Part shown: positions 27,853 to 37,059 of the stretch, piece after piece
Layout of the letters: each line of letters opens with the position of its first letter
Numbering within the stretch: position 1 is the first letter of the stretch
Assembly (NCBI GenBank): GCA_030028905.1
Contig: JALDYZ010000017.1
Location: forward strand, 28,085-92,084
Source of the DNA: Ferirhizobium litorale
GTDB taxonomy: Bacteria; Pseudomonadota; Alphaproteobacteria; Rhizobiales; Rhizobiaceae
Direction: 5' to 3'
DNA length: 64,000 bases
Notes under the pieces: generated by a model
Database searches by the model: none
What the model saw: the letters and a program-made list of their open reading frames with translations, nothing else
Told to the model about the DNA's origin: nothing
Position numbers and translations under genes: made by a program

Positions 27853-29133
27853 ATGGAAGCTGCCGCCAACCCCGGTTTCTGCCGCGATTGCCTGACCGAC
27901 CAAACGGCCGGCCGGACGCGATGCCGCGCCTGCGGCAGCCCGCGCCTCGCCTATCACAGTGAGCTCCATCAGTTGTCGCTGGCGCATATCGATTGCGATG
28001 CGTTCTATGCCTCGGTCGAAAAGCGCGACAATCCGGAGCTCGCCGACAAGCCTGTGATCATCGGGGGAGGAAAACGCGGCGTCGTCTCGACCGCCTGCTA
28101 CATCGCCCGCATCCACGGCGTGCGCTCGGCAATGCCGATGTTCAAGGCGCTCGAAGCCTGTCCGCAGGCCGTCGTCATCCGCCCCGACATGGAAAAATAC
28201 AGCCGCGTCGGGCGCCAGGTGCGCCAGATGATGGAGGAACTCACGCCGCTGGTGCAGCCGCTCTCGATCGACGAGGCCTTTCTCGAACTGAAGGGGACTG
28301 AGCGTCTGCACCATGAATCACCTGCACGCGTCCTCGCCCGGTTTGCCGCGCGCGTCGAGAAGGAAATAGGCATCACCGTTTCTGTCGGGCTTTCCTACTG
28401 CAAGTTCCTGGCGAAGGTGGCATCCGACCTGCAAAAGCCGCGCGGCTTTTCGGTCATCGGCCGCGAGGAGGCGTTGGGCTTCCTCGCCCCGCGTCCGGTG
28501 ACGACGATCTGGGGCGTCGGCAAGGCATTCGCCGCGACACTCGAACGCGACGGCATCCGCACCATCGGCCAGTTGCAAACGATGGAAGAAGGCGACCTGA
28601 TGCGCCGTTACGGAACGATGGGCCAGCGGCTTTACCGGCTTTCGCGCGGCGATGACGAGCGCGAGGTTCATCTCAACGACGCGGCCAAGAGCGTCTCGGC
28701 GGAGACGACCTTCTTCGACGACATATCCCGCTACGACGACCTGGTGCCTCATCTTCGAACCTTGTCCGAGAAAGTGGCCTGGCGGCTCAAGAAGAGCAGC
28801 ACGTCCGGCCAGACCGTCGTGCTGAAGCTCAAGACGGCCGATTTCAAGAGCCGCACCCGCAACAAGCGACTGGATGACCCCACACAATTGGCCGACCGGA
28901 TATTCCGCACCGGCCTTGCCCTGCTCGAGAAGGAAGCCGACGGCACGAAGTTCAGGCTGATCGGCATCGGCGTCACTGACCTCGCCGATGCCGATCGCGC
29001 CGATCCGGCCGATCTGGTCGATGTACACGCAGGCCGACGGGCAGCCGCCGAAGCTGCCATGGACAAGCTCCGCGACAAGTTCGGCAAGAAGACCGTCGAA
29101 ACCGGCTACACCTTCGGCAAGGGTCGTCGCTGA
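27853..29133 (+). CDS. dinB: DNA polymerase IV (Y-family)
   Basis: This translesion polymerase (426 aa) bypasses damaged bases with low fidelity. The palm motif [20 protein letters not shown] contains the first catalytic aspartate, and [14 protein letters not shown] contains the second acidic pair. The DNA-binding little-finger domain fills the last third. Before the palm there is a 50-residue N-terminal extension with two cysteine pairs (CRDC and CRAC, residues 10-30), a probable zinc ribbon absent from E. coli DinB. There is no obvious C-terminal QxxLxLF beta-clamp motif; the protein ends [10 protein letters not shown]. The LexA box directly upstream makes it a likely SOS gene. Confidence 0.95.
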   Translation: MEAAANPGFCRDCLTDQTAGRTRCRACGSPRLAYHSELHQLSLAHIDCDAFYASVEKRDNPELADKPVIIGGGKRGVVSTACYIARIHGVRSAMPMFKALEACPQAVVIRPDMEKYSRVGRQVRQMMEELTPLVQPLSIDEAFLELKGTERLHHESPARVLARFAARVEKEIGITVSVGLSYCKFLAKVASDLQKPRGFSVIGREEALGFLAPRPVTTIWGVGKAFAATLERDGIRTIGQLQTMEEGDLMRRYGTMGQRLYRLSRGDDEREVHLNDAAKSVSAETTFFDDISRYDDLVPHLRTLSEKVAWRLKKSSTSGQTVVLKLKTADFKSRTRNKRLDDPTQLADRIFRTGLALLEKEADGTKFRLIGIGVTDLADADRADPADLVDVHAGRRAAAEAAMDKLRDKFGKKTVETGYTFGKGRR

Positions 29134-29370
29134 CACAAATACGATATGAATGTTGAAAAACATAACATTATGACGACTTTCTAAAACATAAGATCAGCAT
29201 TGCGCGCCGCCTGTCTGAACTAGCGATCGACGTGCTTTCGTCGCAAGCAAGGACCCATTGCACATTTCATCCACGCAATTGCCAGCGCGGCGGATGCAGA
29301 TGATTCAAAACTTCTTAAACCTGTCCGGATAATGCTCGATATCGTCTGTATCGCGCACCGGGTGAGTATC

Positions 29371-30630
29371 ATGTTCCTGCGTCTGGCATTCCTCGGCCTT
29401 CTCTCGACAACCGCCCTTGCGCAACCGGCATTTGCCGTGGACAAGGGCACGCTTCAGATTTTCGTATCCAAGGATGCGCAGACGATCACCGTCTATGAAG
29501 ACGGACGCGCAATCGCGACATCGAAGGTGTCGACCGGCAAGGTCGGCCACACCACCCCCTCGGGCATATTCTCCATTCTCGAGAAGCGGCGATATCACGA
29601 ATCGAACATCTATTCGGACGCGCCCATGCCCTTCATGCAGCGCCTCACCTGGTCGGGAATCGCGCTGCACGAGTCCGGCCATGTGCCCAAGTATCCGGCA
29701 TCGCACGGCTGCATCCGCATGCCGCACGACTTTGCGAAAGCCCTCTACAAGCTGACGGAGCGAGGCGTCCCCGTAGTCGTCACCGACGAGAAGGTCGCGC
29801 CTCGGACATTCAGCCATCCGGCATTGTTCACGCCGGTCGTTCCGGTGGAAGACAACCAGGTCCTCTCCGATGCCGAATTGCGCCCCTCCATGCCCGATGT
29901 TTCCGGCAAGAGGGTCGAAGTTGCAATGAACGCGGTGCTGCCAAAGGTGGGCGCATCGGCAACCGCCATTCTTCGCAACCAGCCGCCCTTGCGGATCCTG
30001 ATCACCAGGAGAAGCCGCGAGGACACGATCAGCGACGTGCAGACGATGCTCGGCGCTCTGGGTTACGACGCCGGTATCGTTGACGGGCATGTCGGACCGG
30101 TGACCCGCGCCGCGATCAATGACTTCAAGGAAAGCAGGGCAATGGACACGAAAGGCGCGGTGGTGACGCGGGAATTCCTGAGCGCGCTCTACAAGACGGC
30201 CGGCCGCGGCGAGCCGCCGCAAGGCAAGATCATGGTGCGGCAGAAATTCAAACCCTTGTTCGAGGCCCCGGTCGTCATCCACGATCCTGAACTCGGACTC
30301 GGCACGCACTTGCTAACCGCAATCGATATCGACCACGGCAGCGGCGAAACCAACTGGAACCTGGCGACGCTCGAAAACAATCCCGACCGGAAAACCAGCA
30401 AGGGATTCGGCATTATAGAACTCTCCGGCACGCCGGAACCGGATGCTGCATCGCGCGCCCTCGACCGCATCGAGATTCCCCCGGATGTGCGGCACAAGAT
30501 CGGGCTGCTGTTATCGACGGGAAGCACGGTCACGATCACCGACTACGGGGTTGGCACGGAAACCGGTGACGGCACCGACTTCATCACCGTCATCGACAAG
30601 TACGCGTCCAGCCTCGGTTCAGTCGACTAA
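29371..30630 (+). CDS. Periplasmic L,D-transpeptidase (YkuD) with peptidoglycan-binding domain
   Basis: This is a 419-residue exported protein. The N-terminus MFLRLAFLGLLSTTALAQPA is a cleavable signal peptide ending AFA. The YkuD domain (residues 28-145) has the catalytic histidine H100 and the motif SHGCIRM, with nucleophile C114. It would form 3-3 crosslinks in peptidoglycan or attach proteins to it. A peptidoglycan-binding domain (DTISDVQTMLGALGYDAGIV) follows near residues 222-270, and the C-terminal 120 residues are not recognised. It ends six bases from the convergent dnaE stop. A region of 237 bp without genes precedes it. Confidence 0.9.
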   Translation: MFLRLAFLGLLSTTALAQPAFAVDKGTLQIFVSKDAQTITVYEDGRAIATSKVSTGKVGHTTPSGIFSILEKRRYHESNIYSDAPMPFMQRLTWSGIALHESGHVPKYPASHGCIRMPHDFAKALYKLTERGVPVVVTDEKVAPRTFSHPALFTPVVPVEDNQVLSDAELRPSMPDVSGKRVEVAMNAVLPKVGASATAILRNQPPLRILITRRSREDTISDVQTMLGALGYDAGIVDGHVGPVTRAAINDFKESRAMDTKGAVVTREFLSALYKTAGRGEPPQGKIMVRQKFKPLFEAPVVIHDPELGLGTHLLTAIDIDHGSGETNWNLATLENNPDRKTSKGFGIIELSGTPEPDAASRALDRIEIPPDVRHKIGLLLSTGSTVTITDYGVGTETGDGTDFITVIDKYASSLGSVD

Positions 30631-30636
30631 GACGGT

Positions 30637-33600
30637 TCACACCAGTTCAACATCGAGCACACCCGGAGCCGAGCGTAGCGCGGCGGCGATTTCCGGCGAG
30701 ATGCGATACTTCTCGGTGAGCTCCACCTCGATCTCGCGTCGGCCGTCCTCCTTGATCACGATGAAGGACACGAGCCCGTCGCCCCTGGCATTGAGATGCG
30801 CCGCAACAGCCTTCAGTGGGCCGGAATCGCGAACATAGACGCGCAGCGCCTTCTGCATCTGCACCGACTTTTCCTCGAGCGATTGCGCCGTCTGAATGCG
30901 CAGCCCGATCCCTTCCGGCCGCTCCTCCGCAGCCACCGTGATCACCAGCGACTTGCCCGCCTCGAGCAGGTCCCGGTACTGGTTGAGCCCCTCGGAAAAC
31001 AACACAGCTTCGTACTGGCCGGAGGAATCGGAAAAAGTCACGATGCCCATCTTGTTGCCTGTGCGCGTCTTGCGCTCCTGCTTCGACGTCACCGTGCCGG
31101 CCAGGCGGCCGGCCGTCGCCCCTTGTTTGACCGCGGTGGAAAAGTCCGCGAAGGTCTGCACACGCATCTTGCCGAGCAGGGCATTGTAGGCATCCAACGG
31201 GTGGGCCGACAGATAGAAGCCCAGTACCTGGAACTCGCGGTGCAACTTTTCCGAGGACAGCCAGGGCGTGAATGCCGGAAAGCTCAAAACCTCGGGACCC
31301 GTCGCCGCCCCGGCCCCGAACATGTCCGACTGGCCGCTCACCTTGTTTTCCTGGGCGCGCTGGGCATAACCCATGATCCGGTCGAGGCCGGATATCAACT
31401 GGGCGCGGTCGTATCCGAAGCAATCGAAGGCGCCGGCGGAAATCAGGCTTTCCAGCACACGGCGGTTGATCTGCTTGGGGTCGATCCTGAGGCAGAAATC
31501 CTCGATGCTGGCGAAAGGCTTGTCGCCGCGGGTCTCGACGATGTGCTCGACGGCGGACTCGCCGACGCCCTTGATCGCGGCCAGCGAGTAGTAGATGCAT
31601 TTGTCGCCGGTTTCGAAGTGGCGGAACGAGGTTTGGACCGAAGGCGCAATGACCTTGATCCCCAAACGCCCGGCATCCTGGCGGAAATCGTTGACCTTCT
31701 CGGTGTTGGCCATGTCGAGCGTCATCGACGCGGCGAGGAACTCGACCGGATAATGCGCCTTCAGGTAGGCGGTCTGGTAGGAGACGATGGCATAGGCGGC
31801 GGCGTGCGACTTGTTGAAGCCGTAGTTGGCGAACTTGGCAAGCAGATCGAAGATCAGGTCGGATTGCGGCTTGGATACGCCGTTTTTTACCGCTCCGTCG
31901 ACAAAGCGCGCCCGCTGCTGGTCCATTTCCTCCTTGATCTTCTTGCCCATGGCGCGGCGCAGGAGGTCGGCTTCGCCGAGCGAATAGCCCGACAGCACCT
32001 GGGCGATCTGCATCACCTGTTCCTGGTAGACGATGACGCCCTGGGTTTCCTTGAGCAGGTGGTCGATCGTCGGGTGGATCGACTCGACTTCCTCCTCGCC
32101 GTGCTTGCGGGCATTGTAAACCGGGATGTTTTCCATCGGACCGGGACGGTAAAGCGCCACCAGCGCGATAATGTCCTCGATGCAGTCCGGCCGCATGCCG
32201 ATCAGGGCCTTGCGCATACCGGCGCTTTCCACCTGGAACACCCCGACCGTTTCACCGCGCGACAGCATCTCGTACGTCAGCGCGTCGTCGAGGGGAATGC
32301 TGGCGAGATCGACATGGATCCCGCGCTTGGCGATGAAGTTGACCGCCGTCTTCAGAACGGTCAGCGTCTTCAGGCCGAGGAAGTCGAACTTCACCAGGCC
32401 GGCCTGTTCCACCCACTTCATGTTGAACTGGGTAACCGGCATGTCGGAGCGCGGATCGCGGTACATCGGCACCAGTTTCGACAGCGGCCTGTCGCCAATG
32501 ACGATGCCGGCAGCATGGGTCGAGGCATGACGGTAGAGGCCCTCGATCTTCTGGGCGATGTCGAGCAGCCGGGCGACCACCGGCTCCTTCTCGGCCTCCT
32601 CCTGCAGGCGGGGCTCCTCCTCGATCGCCTTGGAGAGCGGCGTCGGGTTGGCCGGATTGTTCGGCACCAGCTTGCAGATCTTGTCGACCTGGCCATAGGG
32701 CATTTCGAGCACGCGACCGACGTCGCGCAGCGCCGCACGTGCCTGGAGCGAACCGAAGGTGATGATCTGCGCCACCTGCTCGCGGCCGTATTTGCGCTGC
32801 ACGTAGCGGATCACTTCTTCACGCCGGTCCTGGCAGAAGTCGATATCGAAGTCCGGCATCGACACGCGCTCGGGATTGAGGAAGCGCTCGAAGAGCAGCG
32901 AGAAACGCAGCGGGTCGACGTCGGTGATCGTCAGCGCATAGGCGACCAGCGATCCGGCGCCCGAGCCGCGGCCCGGCCCGACGGGAATATCGTGTTGCTT
33001 CGCCCACTTGATGAAGTCCGCAACGATGAGGAAGTAGCCGGGGAACTTCATCCGCTCGATGACGCTGAGCTCGAACTCCAGCCGCTCGCGATAGTCCTTT
33101 TCCTCATAGCCGGAAGCCATGCCGAGCGCGGCCAGGCGCTGGTCGAGCCCCTCGACCGCCTGACGGCGCAGTTCCGCCGCCTCGGCGCGTTCGGCCTCCT
33201 CCGGGTCCCCGGTCGTGCCGGTAAAGCGCGGCAGGATGGGCTTGCGGGTATCGAGGACGAAGGAACAACGCCGGGTGATCTCGACGGTGTTGTCCAGCGC
33301 CTCGGGCAAATCGGCAAAAAGAGCCATCATTTCCGCACGGCTCTTCAGATAGTGGTCCGGAGTCAGACGGAAACGCGTGTCATCGGAGACGATGGCGTTG
33401 TGGGCCACCGCCATCAGCGCATCGTGCGCGTCGAAATCGTCGCGCGTCGGAAAAAAGGCCTCGTTGGTCGCCACCAGCGGCAAGTCATGCGCATAGGCCA
33501 ACTCGACGATCTTCTGTTCATGTCGCCGGTCAAACCTGCCGTGGCGCTGCAACTCCACATAGAGCCGGTCACCAAACGCCCGTTTGAGGAACAGGAGCCT

Positions 33601-34137
33601 TGCCTCCGCCTGCGCCGGCTGGCCGTCCTTCAAGGCCATGTCAACCGGACCACCGACGGCACCGGTGAGTGCGATCATGCCCTCTGTACCGATTTCTTCC
33701 AGCCACGACGCGCGAATGTGGACCGCCTGGTTACCCTCGCCGCCCAGATAGGCGCGGCTGACCAGATCGACGAGGCGTTCGTATCCGGCCGCGTCAGCTG
33801 AGAGCAGGACGACAGACGGAAGCCTGGCGAGCTGCTGCTGCGGCCCCCGCCTTTCGCTTTCGCCGCCGTCCTCCATGTCGATCGAAACCTGACAGCCGAT
33901 GATCGGCTGCACGCCGTCGCCGATCGCCTTTTGCGCAAATTCGAGCGCCACGAAGAGATTGTTGGTGTCGGTGATCGCAAGCGCAGGCTGGTTGTCGGCC
34001 ACCGCCTTGCCGAGGATCTTCTTCAGCGGCAAAGCGCCTTCGAGCAACGAAAACGCCGAGTGCATGCGCAGATGCACGAACCCCGGCGAGCCGCCCGTCA
34101 CACCTGCATTCTTGTCCGCGTCTTCGATACCGGCCAT
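30637..34137 (-). CDS. dnaE: DNA polymerase III subunit alpha
   Basis: This is the main replicative polymerase (1166 aa, normal for DnaE1). The PHP domain opens with FVHLRMHSAFSLLEGALPLK. The palm has the catalytic aspartates in SMPDFDIDFCQDRREEVIRY, and the helix-hairpin-helix and OB-fold parts are in the last third (RTGNKMGIVTFSDSSGQYEA). The beta-clamp binding motif should lie after the fingers. The convergent L,D-transpeptidase ends six bases away. The next feature upstream is the 28-residue SOS peptide gene on the same strand, 111 bp away. Confidence 0.97.
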   Translation of the reverse strand: MAGIEDADKNAGVTGGSPGFVHLRMHSAFSLLEGALPLKKILGKAVADNQPALAITDTNNLFVALEFAQKAIGDGVQPIIGCQVSIDMEDGGESERRGPQQQLARLPSVVLLSADAAGYERLVDLVSRAYLGGEGNQAVHIRASWLEEIGTEGMIALTGAVGGPVDMALKDGQPAQAEARLLFLKRAFGDRLYVELQRHGRFDRRHEQKIVELAYAHDLPLVATNEAFFPTRDDFDAHDALMAVAHNAIVSDDTRFRLTPDHYLKSRAEMMALFADLPEALDNTVEITRRCSFVLDTRKPILPRFTGTTGDPEEAERAEAAELRRQAVEGLDQRLAALGMASGYEEKDYRERLEFELSVIERMKFPGYFLIVADFIKWAKQHDIPVGPGRGSGAGSLVAYALTITDVDPLRFSLLFERFLNPERVSMPDFDIDFCQDRREEVIRYVQRKYGREQVAQIITFGSLQARAALRDVGRVLEMPYGQVDKICKLVPNNPANPTPLSKAIEEEPRLQEEAEKEPVVARLLDIAQKIEGLYRHASTHAAGIVIGDRPLSKLVPMYRDPRSDMPVTQFNMKWVEQAGLVKFDFLGLKTLTVLKTAVNFIAKRGIHVDLASIPLDDALTYEMLSRGETVGVFQVESAGMRKALIGMRPDCIEDIIALVALYRPGPMENIPVYNARKHGEEEVESIHPTIDHLLKETQGVIVYQEQVMQIAQVLSGYSLGEADLLRRAMGKKIKEEMDQQRARFVDGAVKNGVSKPQSDLIFDLLAKFANYGFNKSHAAAYAIVSYQTAYLKAHYPVEFLAASMTLDMANTEKVNDFRQDAGRLGIKVIAPSVQTSFRHFETGDKCIYYSLAAIKGVGESAVEHIVETRGDKPFASIEDFCLRIDPKQINRRVLESLISAGAFDCFGYDRAQLISGLDRIMGYAQRAQENKVSGQSDMFGAGAATGPEVLSFPAFTPWLSSEKLHREFQVLGFYLSAHPLDAYNALLGKMRVQTFADFSTAVKQGATAGRLAGTVTSKQERKTRTGNKMGIVTFSDSSGQYEAVLFSEGLNQYRDLLEAGKSLVITVAAEERPEGIGLRIQTAQSLEEKSVQMQKALRVYVRDSGPLKAVAAHLNARGDGLVSFIVIKEDGRREIEVELTEKYRISPEIAAALRSAPGVLDVELV

Positions 34138-34248
34138 GCACTGCTTTCCATGCGAAAATCTGAATCAACCAGATTTTCGACTGCCGGGCAGACAAAGTCC
34201 AGAACGGATCGCAGGAACCGGTAGGCTATCCCAAACCGTTTGAGGTCG

Positions 34249-34335
34249 TTACATCGCCATGACGATGACGGCGAAGCTGCCAAGGAACATGGCCATCGAG
34301 GCGAGTGCGGCGATATCACGAATAAGATCGGTCAT
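34249..34335 (-). CDS. 28-residue membrane peptide under LexA control
   Basis: This very small gene (28 codons) encodes MTDLIRDIAALASMAM plus a hydrophobic end FLGSFAVIVMAM, one transmembrane helix with a short charged N-terminus. An AAGGAG ribosome site sits seven bases before the ATG. A near-consensus promoter (TTGACA, 17 bp, CATAAA) lies 30-58 bases upstream, and its spacer contains a perfect LexA box. I do not recognise the sequence. Size, single-helix topology and SOS control resemble Caulobacter SidA (29 residues, blocks division through FtsW/FtsN). A type I toxin-like peptide is the main alternative. Confidence 0.7.
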   Translation of the reverse strand: MTDLIRDIAALASMAMFLGSFAVIVMAM

Positions 34336-34364
34336 TGTCGTCTCCTTGTGTCCTTTGTGTTTCC

Positions 34365-34393
34365 TTTATGTTCGCTTTTTGTTCTTTTGTCAA
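34365..34393 (-). promoter_or_regulatory. LexA-blocked promoter of the 28-residue peptide
   Basis: On the minus strand TTGACA (34393-34388), a 17-bp spacer and CATAAA (34370-34365) form a strong sigma70-type promoter. On the plus strand GTTC-GCTTTTT-GTTC (34370-34384) is an exact alphaproteobacterial LexA box that fills the spacer and touches the -10. LexA binding and RNA polymerase binding would exclude each other. Confidence 0.8.
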
Positions 34394-34649
34394 TCGCACC
34401 GGGAAAAATGTTTTGCCGTGCTGAAGGATCGCCCGTGTCTGCGATTTGAGAGTCTGGGATTCGAGAGTCGCGACGGCCTTGAAACAACCGGAGCAGCGGC
34501 GGGCAAACAAGGGCGGCAATGTGGTATCAGGAAAGGCGGGATGCGCCTCGCCAGCAGCACAAGACGTCAAGAGACGTCAGAAGGCGACTGCCCGGCATCC
34601 GCAGGTTGCCTTCGCGGCGCCTGGAGGCGGCACATGTCGCGCGGCGTCC

Positions 34650-34925
34650 CTAGAGCAAAGTGCGTTCAGGTAGAATCATTCTGCCGGAAGGAATTTTTGT
34701 CAGGATCAAGGCTTTCGCCGAAGACCACACCCGACGGTACGGTCGAGACGAAGGCCGCCGATAGTGGCAAAAATTCATCCGGCCCTTGAGGGTTGGCCGA
34801 AACCGGGCGCCCGCTACGTCGGACGGACTTGACCGTAGTCGGGCTACGCTCTGCGCCGCCCTCCTTGCGGAGCGAGCCGGTATTGGCCAACAGAAGTGGT
34901 CCTACCTGAACGCACTTTGCTCTAG
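34650..34925. repeat. 276-bp mosaic inverted-repeat element (MITE/RIME-like)
   Basis: Its two ends are perfect 24-bp inverted repeats beginning CTAGAGCAAAGTGC (34650-34673 and 34902-34925). Two imperfect inverted repeats lie inside: CCGGAAGGAATTTTTGTCA against TGGCAAAAATTCATCCGG (34684-34702, 34765-34782), and GTTGGCCGAAACCGG against CCGGTATTGGCCAAC (34792-34806, 34877-34891). The whole can fold into a three-arm structure. It encodes no protein. It sits 11 bp after the lolD stop, as intergenic mosaic elements of rhizobia often do. The 256 bp between it and the LexA site show no gene. Confidence 0.75.
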
Positions 34926-34936
34926 AGCGACCCGTC

Positions 34937-35620
34937 CTACATCTCCTGGATCAGCCCGTCGCCCAGCGTCACCCGCCGGTCCATGCGCGCGGCGAGTTCG
35001 TGGTTGTGGGTAGCAATCAGTGCCGCGAGGCCCGACTGACGGACCAAGGCCTCGAGGGCATCGAACACATAATGCGCGGTTTCGGGATCGAGGTTGCCGG
35101 TCGGCTCGTCGGCCAACAGCACCATCGGCGCATTGGCGACGGCACGTGCGATTGCCACGCGCTGCTGCTCGCCGCCGGAGAGTTCCGCCGGGCGATGATC
35201 GCCGCGATGGCCGATGCGCATGTAGTCGAGCAACTGGCTGGCGCGGTCGCGCGCCTCCTTGCGCGGCAGCCCGGAAATGAGTTGCGGCATCATGATGTTC
35301 TCGAGCGCCGAGAACTCCGGCAGCAGGTGATGGAACTGGTAGACGAAACCGATTTCGCTGCGGCGAATGGCGGTGCGACGATCGTCACTGAGATGACCGC
35401 AGGATTCTCCATTGATGATCACCTCGCCGGCGTCGGGCTTTTCCAGCAGGCCCGCGATGTGCAGCAGGGTCGACTTTCCGGTGCCGGATGGCGCGACCAG
35501 CGCGACGATCTCGCCGCTCCTCATCGAAAAGTCGGCGCCCTTGAGGATCGACAGAACCGTGTCACCCTGTCCATAGCGGCGCTCGACGCCGGAAAGCTGC
35601 AATGCGATCTTGCGGTTCAT
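34937..35620 (-). CDS. lolD: Lipoprotein-releasing ABC transporter ATPase LolD
   Basis: The ATPase (227 aa) powers release of lipoproteins from the inner membrane to LolA. The Walker A motif reads APSGTGKST (the common GPSGSGKST has A and T changes). The Q-loop region is [20 protein letters not shown], the signature is [17 protein letters not shown], and Walker [13 protein letters not shown] is followed by the switch histidine in [18 protein letters not shown] is typical of LolD as opposed to other MacB-like ATPases. The ATG at 35620 lies 16 bp after the lolC stop. The mosaic repeat begins 11 bp after the stop. Confidence 0.95.
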   Translation of the reverse strand: MNRKIALQLSGVERRYGQGDTVLSILKGADFSMRSGEIVALVAPSGTGKSTLLHIAGLLEKPDAGEVIINGESCGHLSDDRRTAIRRSEIGFVYQFHHLLPEFSALENIMMPQLISGLPRKEARDRASQLLDYMRIGHRGDHRPAELSGGEQQRVAIARAVANAPMVLLADEPTGNLDPETAHYVFDALEALVRQSGLAALIATHNHELAARMDRRVTLGDGLIQEM

Positions 35621-35636
35621 GCGGTCTCTCATGTCC

Positions 35637-36944
35637 TTATTCGTAGCGCAGCGCCTGCACGGGATCGAGTCGGGAGGCGCGCCAGGCCGGGAAGATCGTA
35701 GCGAGGAAGGAAAGCGTCAGGGCCATCACCACCACGGTGACCGTCTCCCCGACATTCATGTCGGCCGGCAATTGGCTGAGGAAATAGAGCTCGGGATCAA
35801 ACAGCACGGTGCCAGACACCCAGGAGAAGAACTGCCGGATGCTCTCGATGTTGAGGCAGACGATGACGCCGAGCGCCACGCCGGCGATCGTGCCGACAAC
35901 GCCGATTGCCGCACCGGTCATGAAGAAGATCCGCATGATCGATCCGGAGGTGGCCCCCATGGTGCGCAGGATGGCGATGTCATGCCCCTTGTCCTTCACC
36001 AGCATGATGAGACCGGAGATGATGTTGAGGGCCGCGACCAGGACGATCAGCGTCAGGATCATGAACATCACGTTTCGCTCGACCTGAAGTGCGGAAAAGA
36101 ACGTCTGGTTGCGCTGTCGCCAGTCGGTCACATAGACTTGGCGGCCAGCTGCTTCCTCGATCAGCGGCCGCATCTCGCCGACCTTGTCTGGGTCGGAAAC
36201 GAACAGCTCGATCGATTGCACCAGCCCGTCGGCATTGAAGTAGAGCTGCGCTTCCTCGAGCGGCATGTAGATGATCGAGCTGTCATACTCCGACATGCCG
36301 ATCTCGAATATGCCGGAGACCGTGTAGGATTTCACCCGGGGGTTCACCCCCATCGGGGTCACGTCACCTTCCGGTGACACCAGCGTGATCTGATCGCCGG
36401 CGCCGATGCCGAGAGAGGCTGCCATACGCGAGCCGATCAGCACGCCATCACCGGCGGCAAACCCGACCAGGTCGCCCTGCCGGATGTTGGCCGACACCTC
36501 CTTGAGCTTGGTGAGATCGTCGGCGCGGATGCCGCGCACCAGCGCGCCGGTTCCCGCCCCTTCCCGTCCGGAGGCGAGCGTCTGGCCTTCGACCAACGGC
36601 AGCGCCATGGTGACGCCCGGCACCGCTTCGAACCTTGTCGCCAGCGAAGCGTAGTCATTCAGCGGGGAATCGATCGGCTGCACGATCATGTGACCGTTGA
36701 TCCCGAGGATCCGCGAGATCAGTTCCGTGCGGAAGCCGTTCATCACCGCCATGACGATGATGAGGGTGGCCACGCCGAGCATGATGCCGATGAAGGAGAA
36801 CCCGGCGATGACCGAAATGAACGCTTCCTTGCGCCGCGAGCGCAGGTAGCGCCACGCGACAAGCCGCTCAAAGGCGGAAAACGGACGAAGCGATGTGCTT
36901 TCGCTGGTTGCTGGTACCGCCTTATCCTCGACCACGACCGCCAT
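35637..36944 (-). CDS. lolC: Lipoprotein-releasing ABC transporter permease LolC/E
   Basis: This inner-membrane permease (435 aa) forms LolCDE with LolD. The opening [20 protein letters not shown] is the family signature, and one hydrophobic helix follows (about 41-65). A periplasmic domain of some 200 residues comes next, then three C-terminal helices with the FtsX-like end [18 protein letters not shown]. Only one permease gene is present; in many alphaproteobacteria one protein forms a homodimer in place of LolC and LolE. The ATG at 36944 ([10 protein letters not shown]) was preferred to an upstream methionine. lolD follows after 16 bp. Confidence 0.93.
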   Translation of the reverse strand: MAVVVEDKAVPATSESTSLRPFSAFERLVAWRYLRSRRKEAFISVIAGFSFIGIMLGVATLIIVMAVMNGFRTELISRILGINGHMIVQPIDSPLNDYASLATRFEAVPGVTMALPLVEGQTLASGREGAGTGALVRGIRADDLTKLKEVSANIRQGDLVGFAAGDGVLIGSRMAASLGIGAGDQITLVSPEGDVTPMGVNPRVKSYTVSGIFEIGMSEYDSSIIYMPLEEAQLYFNADGLVQSIELFVSDPDKVGEMRPLIEEAAGRQVYVTDWRQRNQTFFSALQVERNVMFMILTLIVLVAALNIISGLIMLVKDKGHDIAILRTMGATSGSIMRIFFMTGAAIGVVGTIAGVALGVIVCLNIESIRQFFSWVSGTVLFDPELYFLSQLPADMNVGETVTVVVMALTLSFLATIFPAWRASRLDPVQALRYE

Positions 36945-37059
36945 CTCGTCCCCGTTTTCCAAGAAGCGCCGCATGCCTATCAAGGCATGCAACCGTTTCA
37001 GCCTGCATATCTGTTCGAAGCTCTTCGGTTCGGGTGCACACGCGCCCTCCCTTCAAAGC

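Noticed and set aside
30796..33801. A 1001-codon open frame on the strand opposite dnaE.
   Set aside because: It is a GC-rich antisense shadow: the opposite strand encodes a full, well-conserved polymerase, and this frame has no domain pattern.
34259..34789. A 176-codon plus-strand frame across the SOS promoter and the repeat element.
   Set aside because: It runs antisense to the 28-codon gene and into the inverted repeat; no ribosome site or motif.
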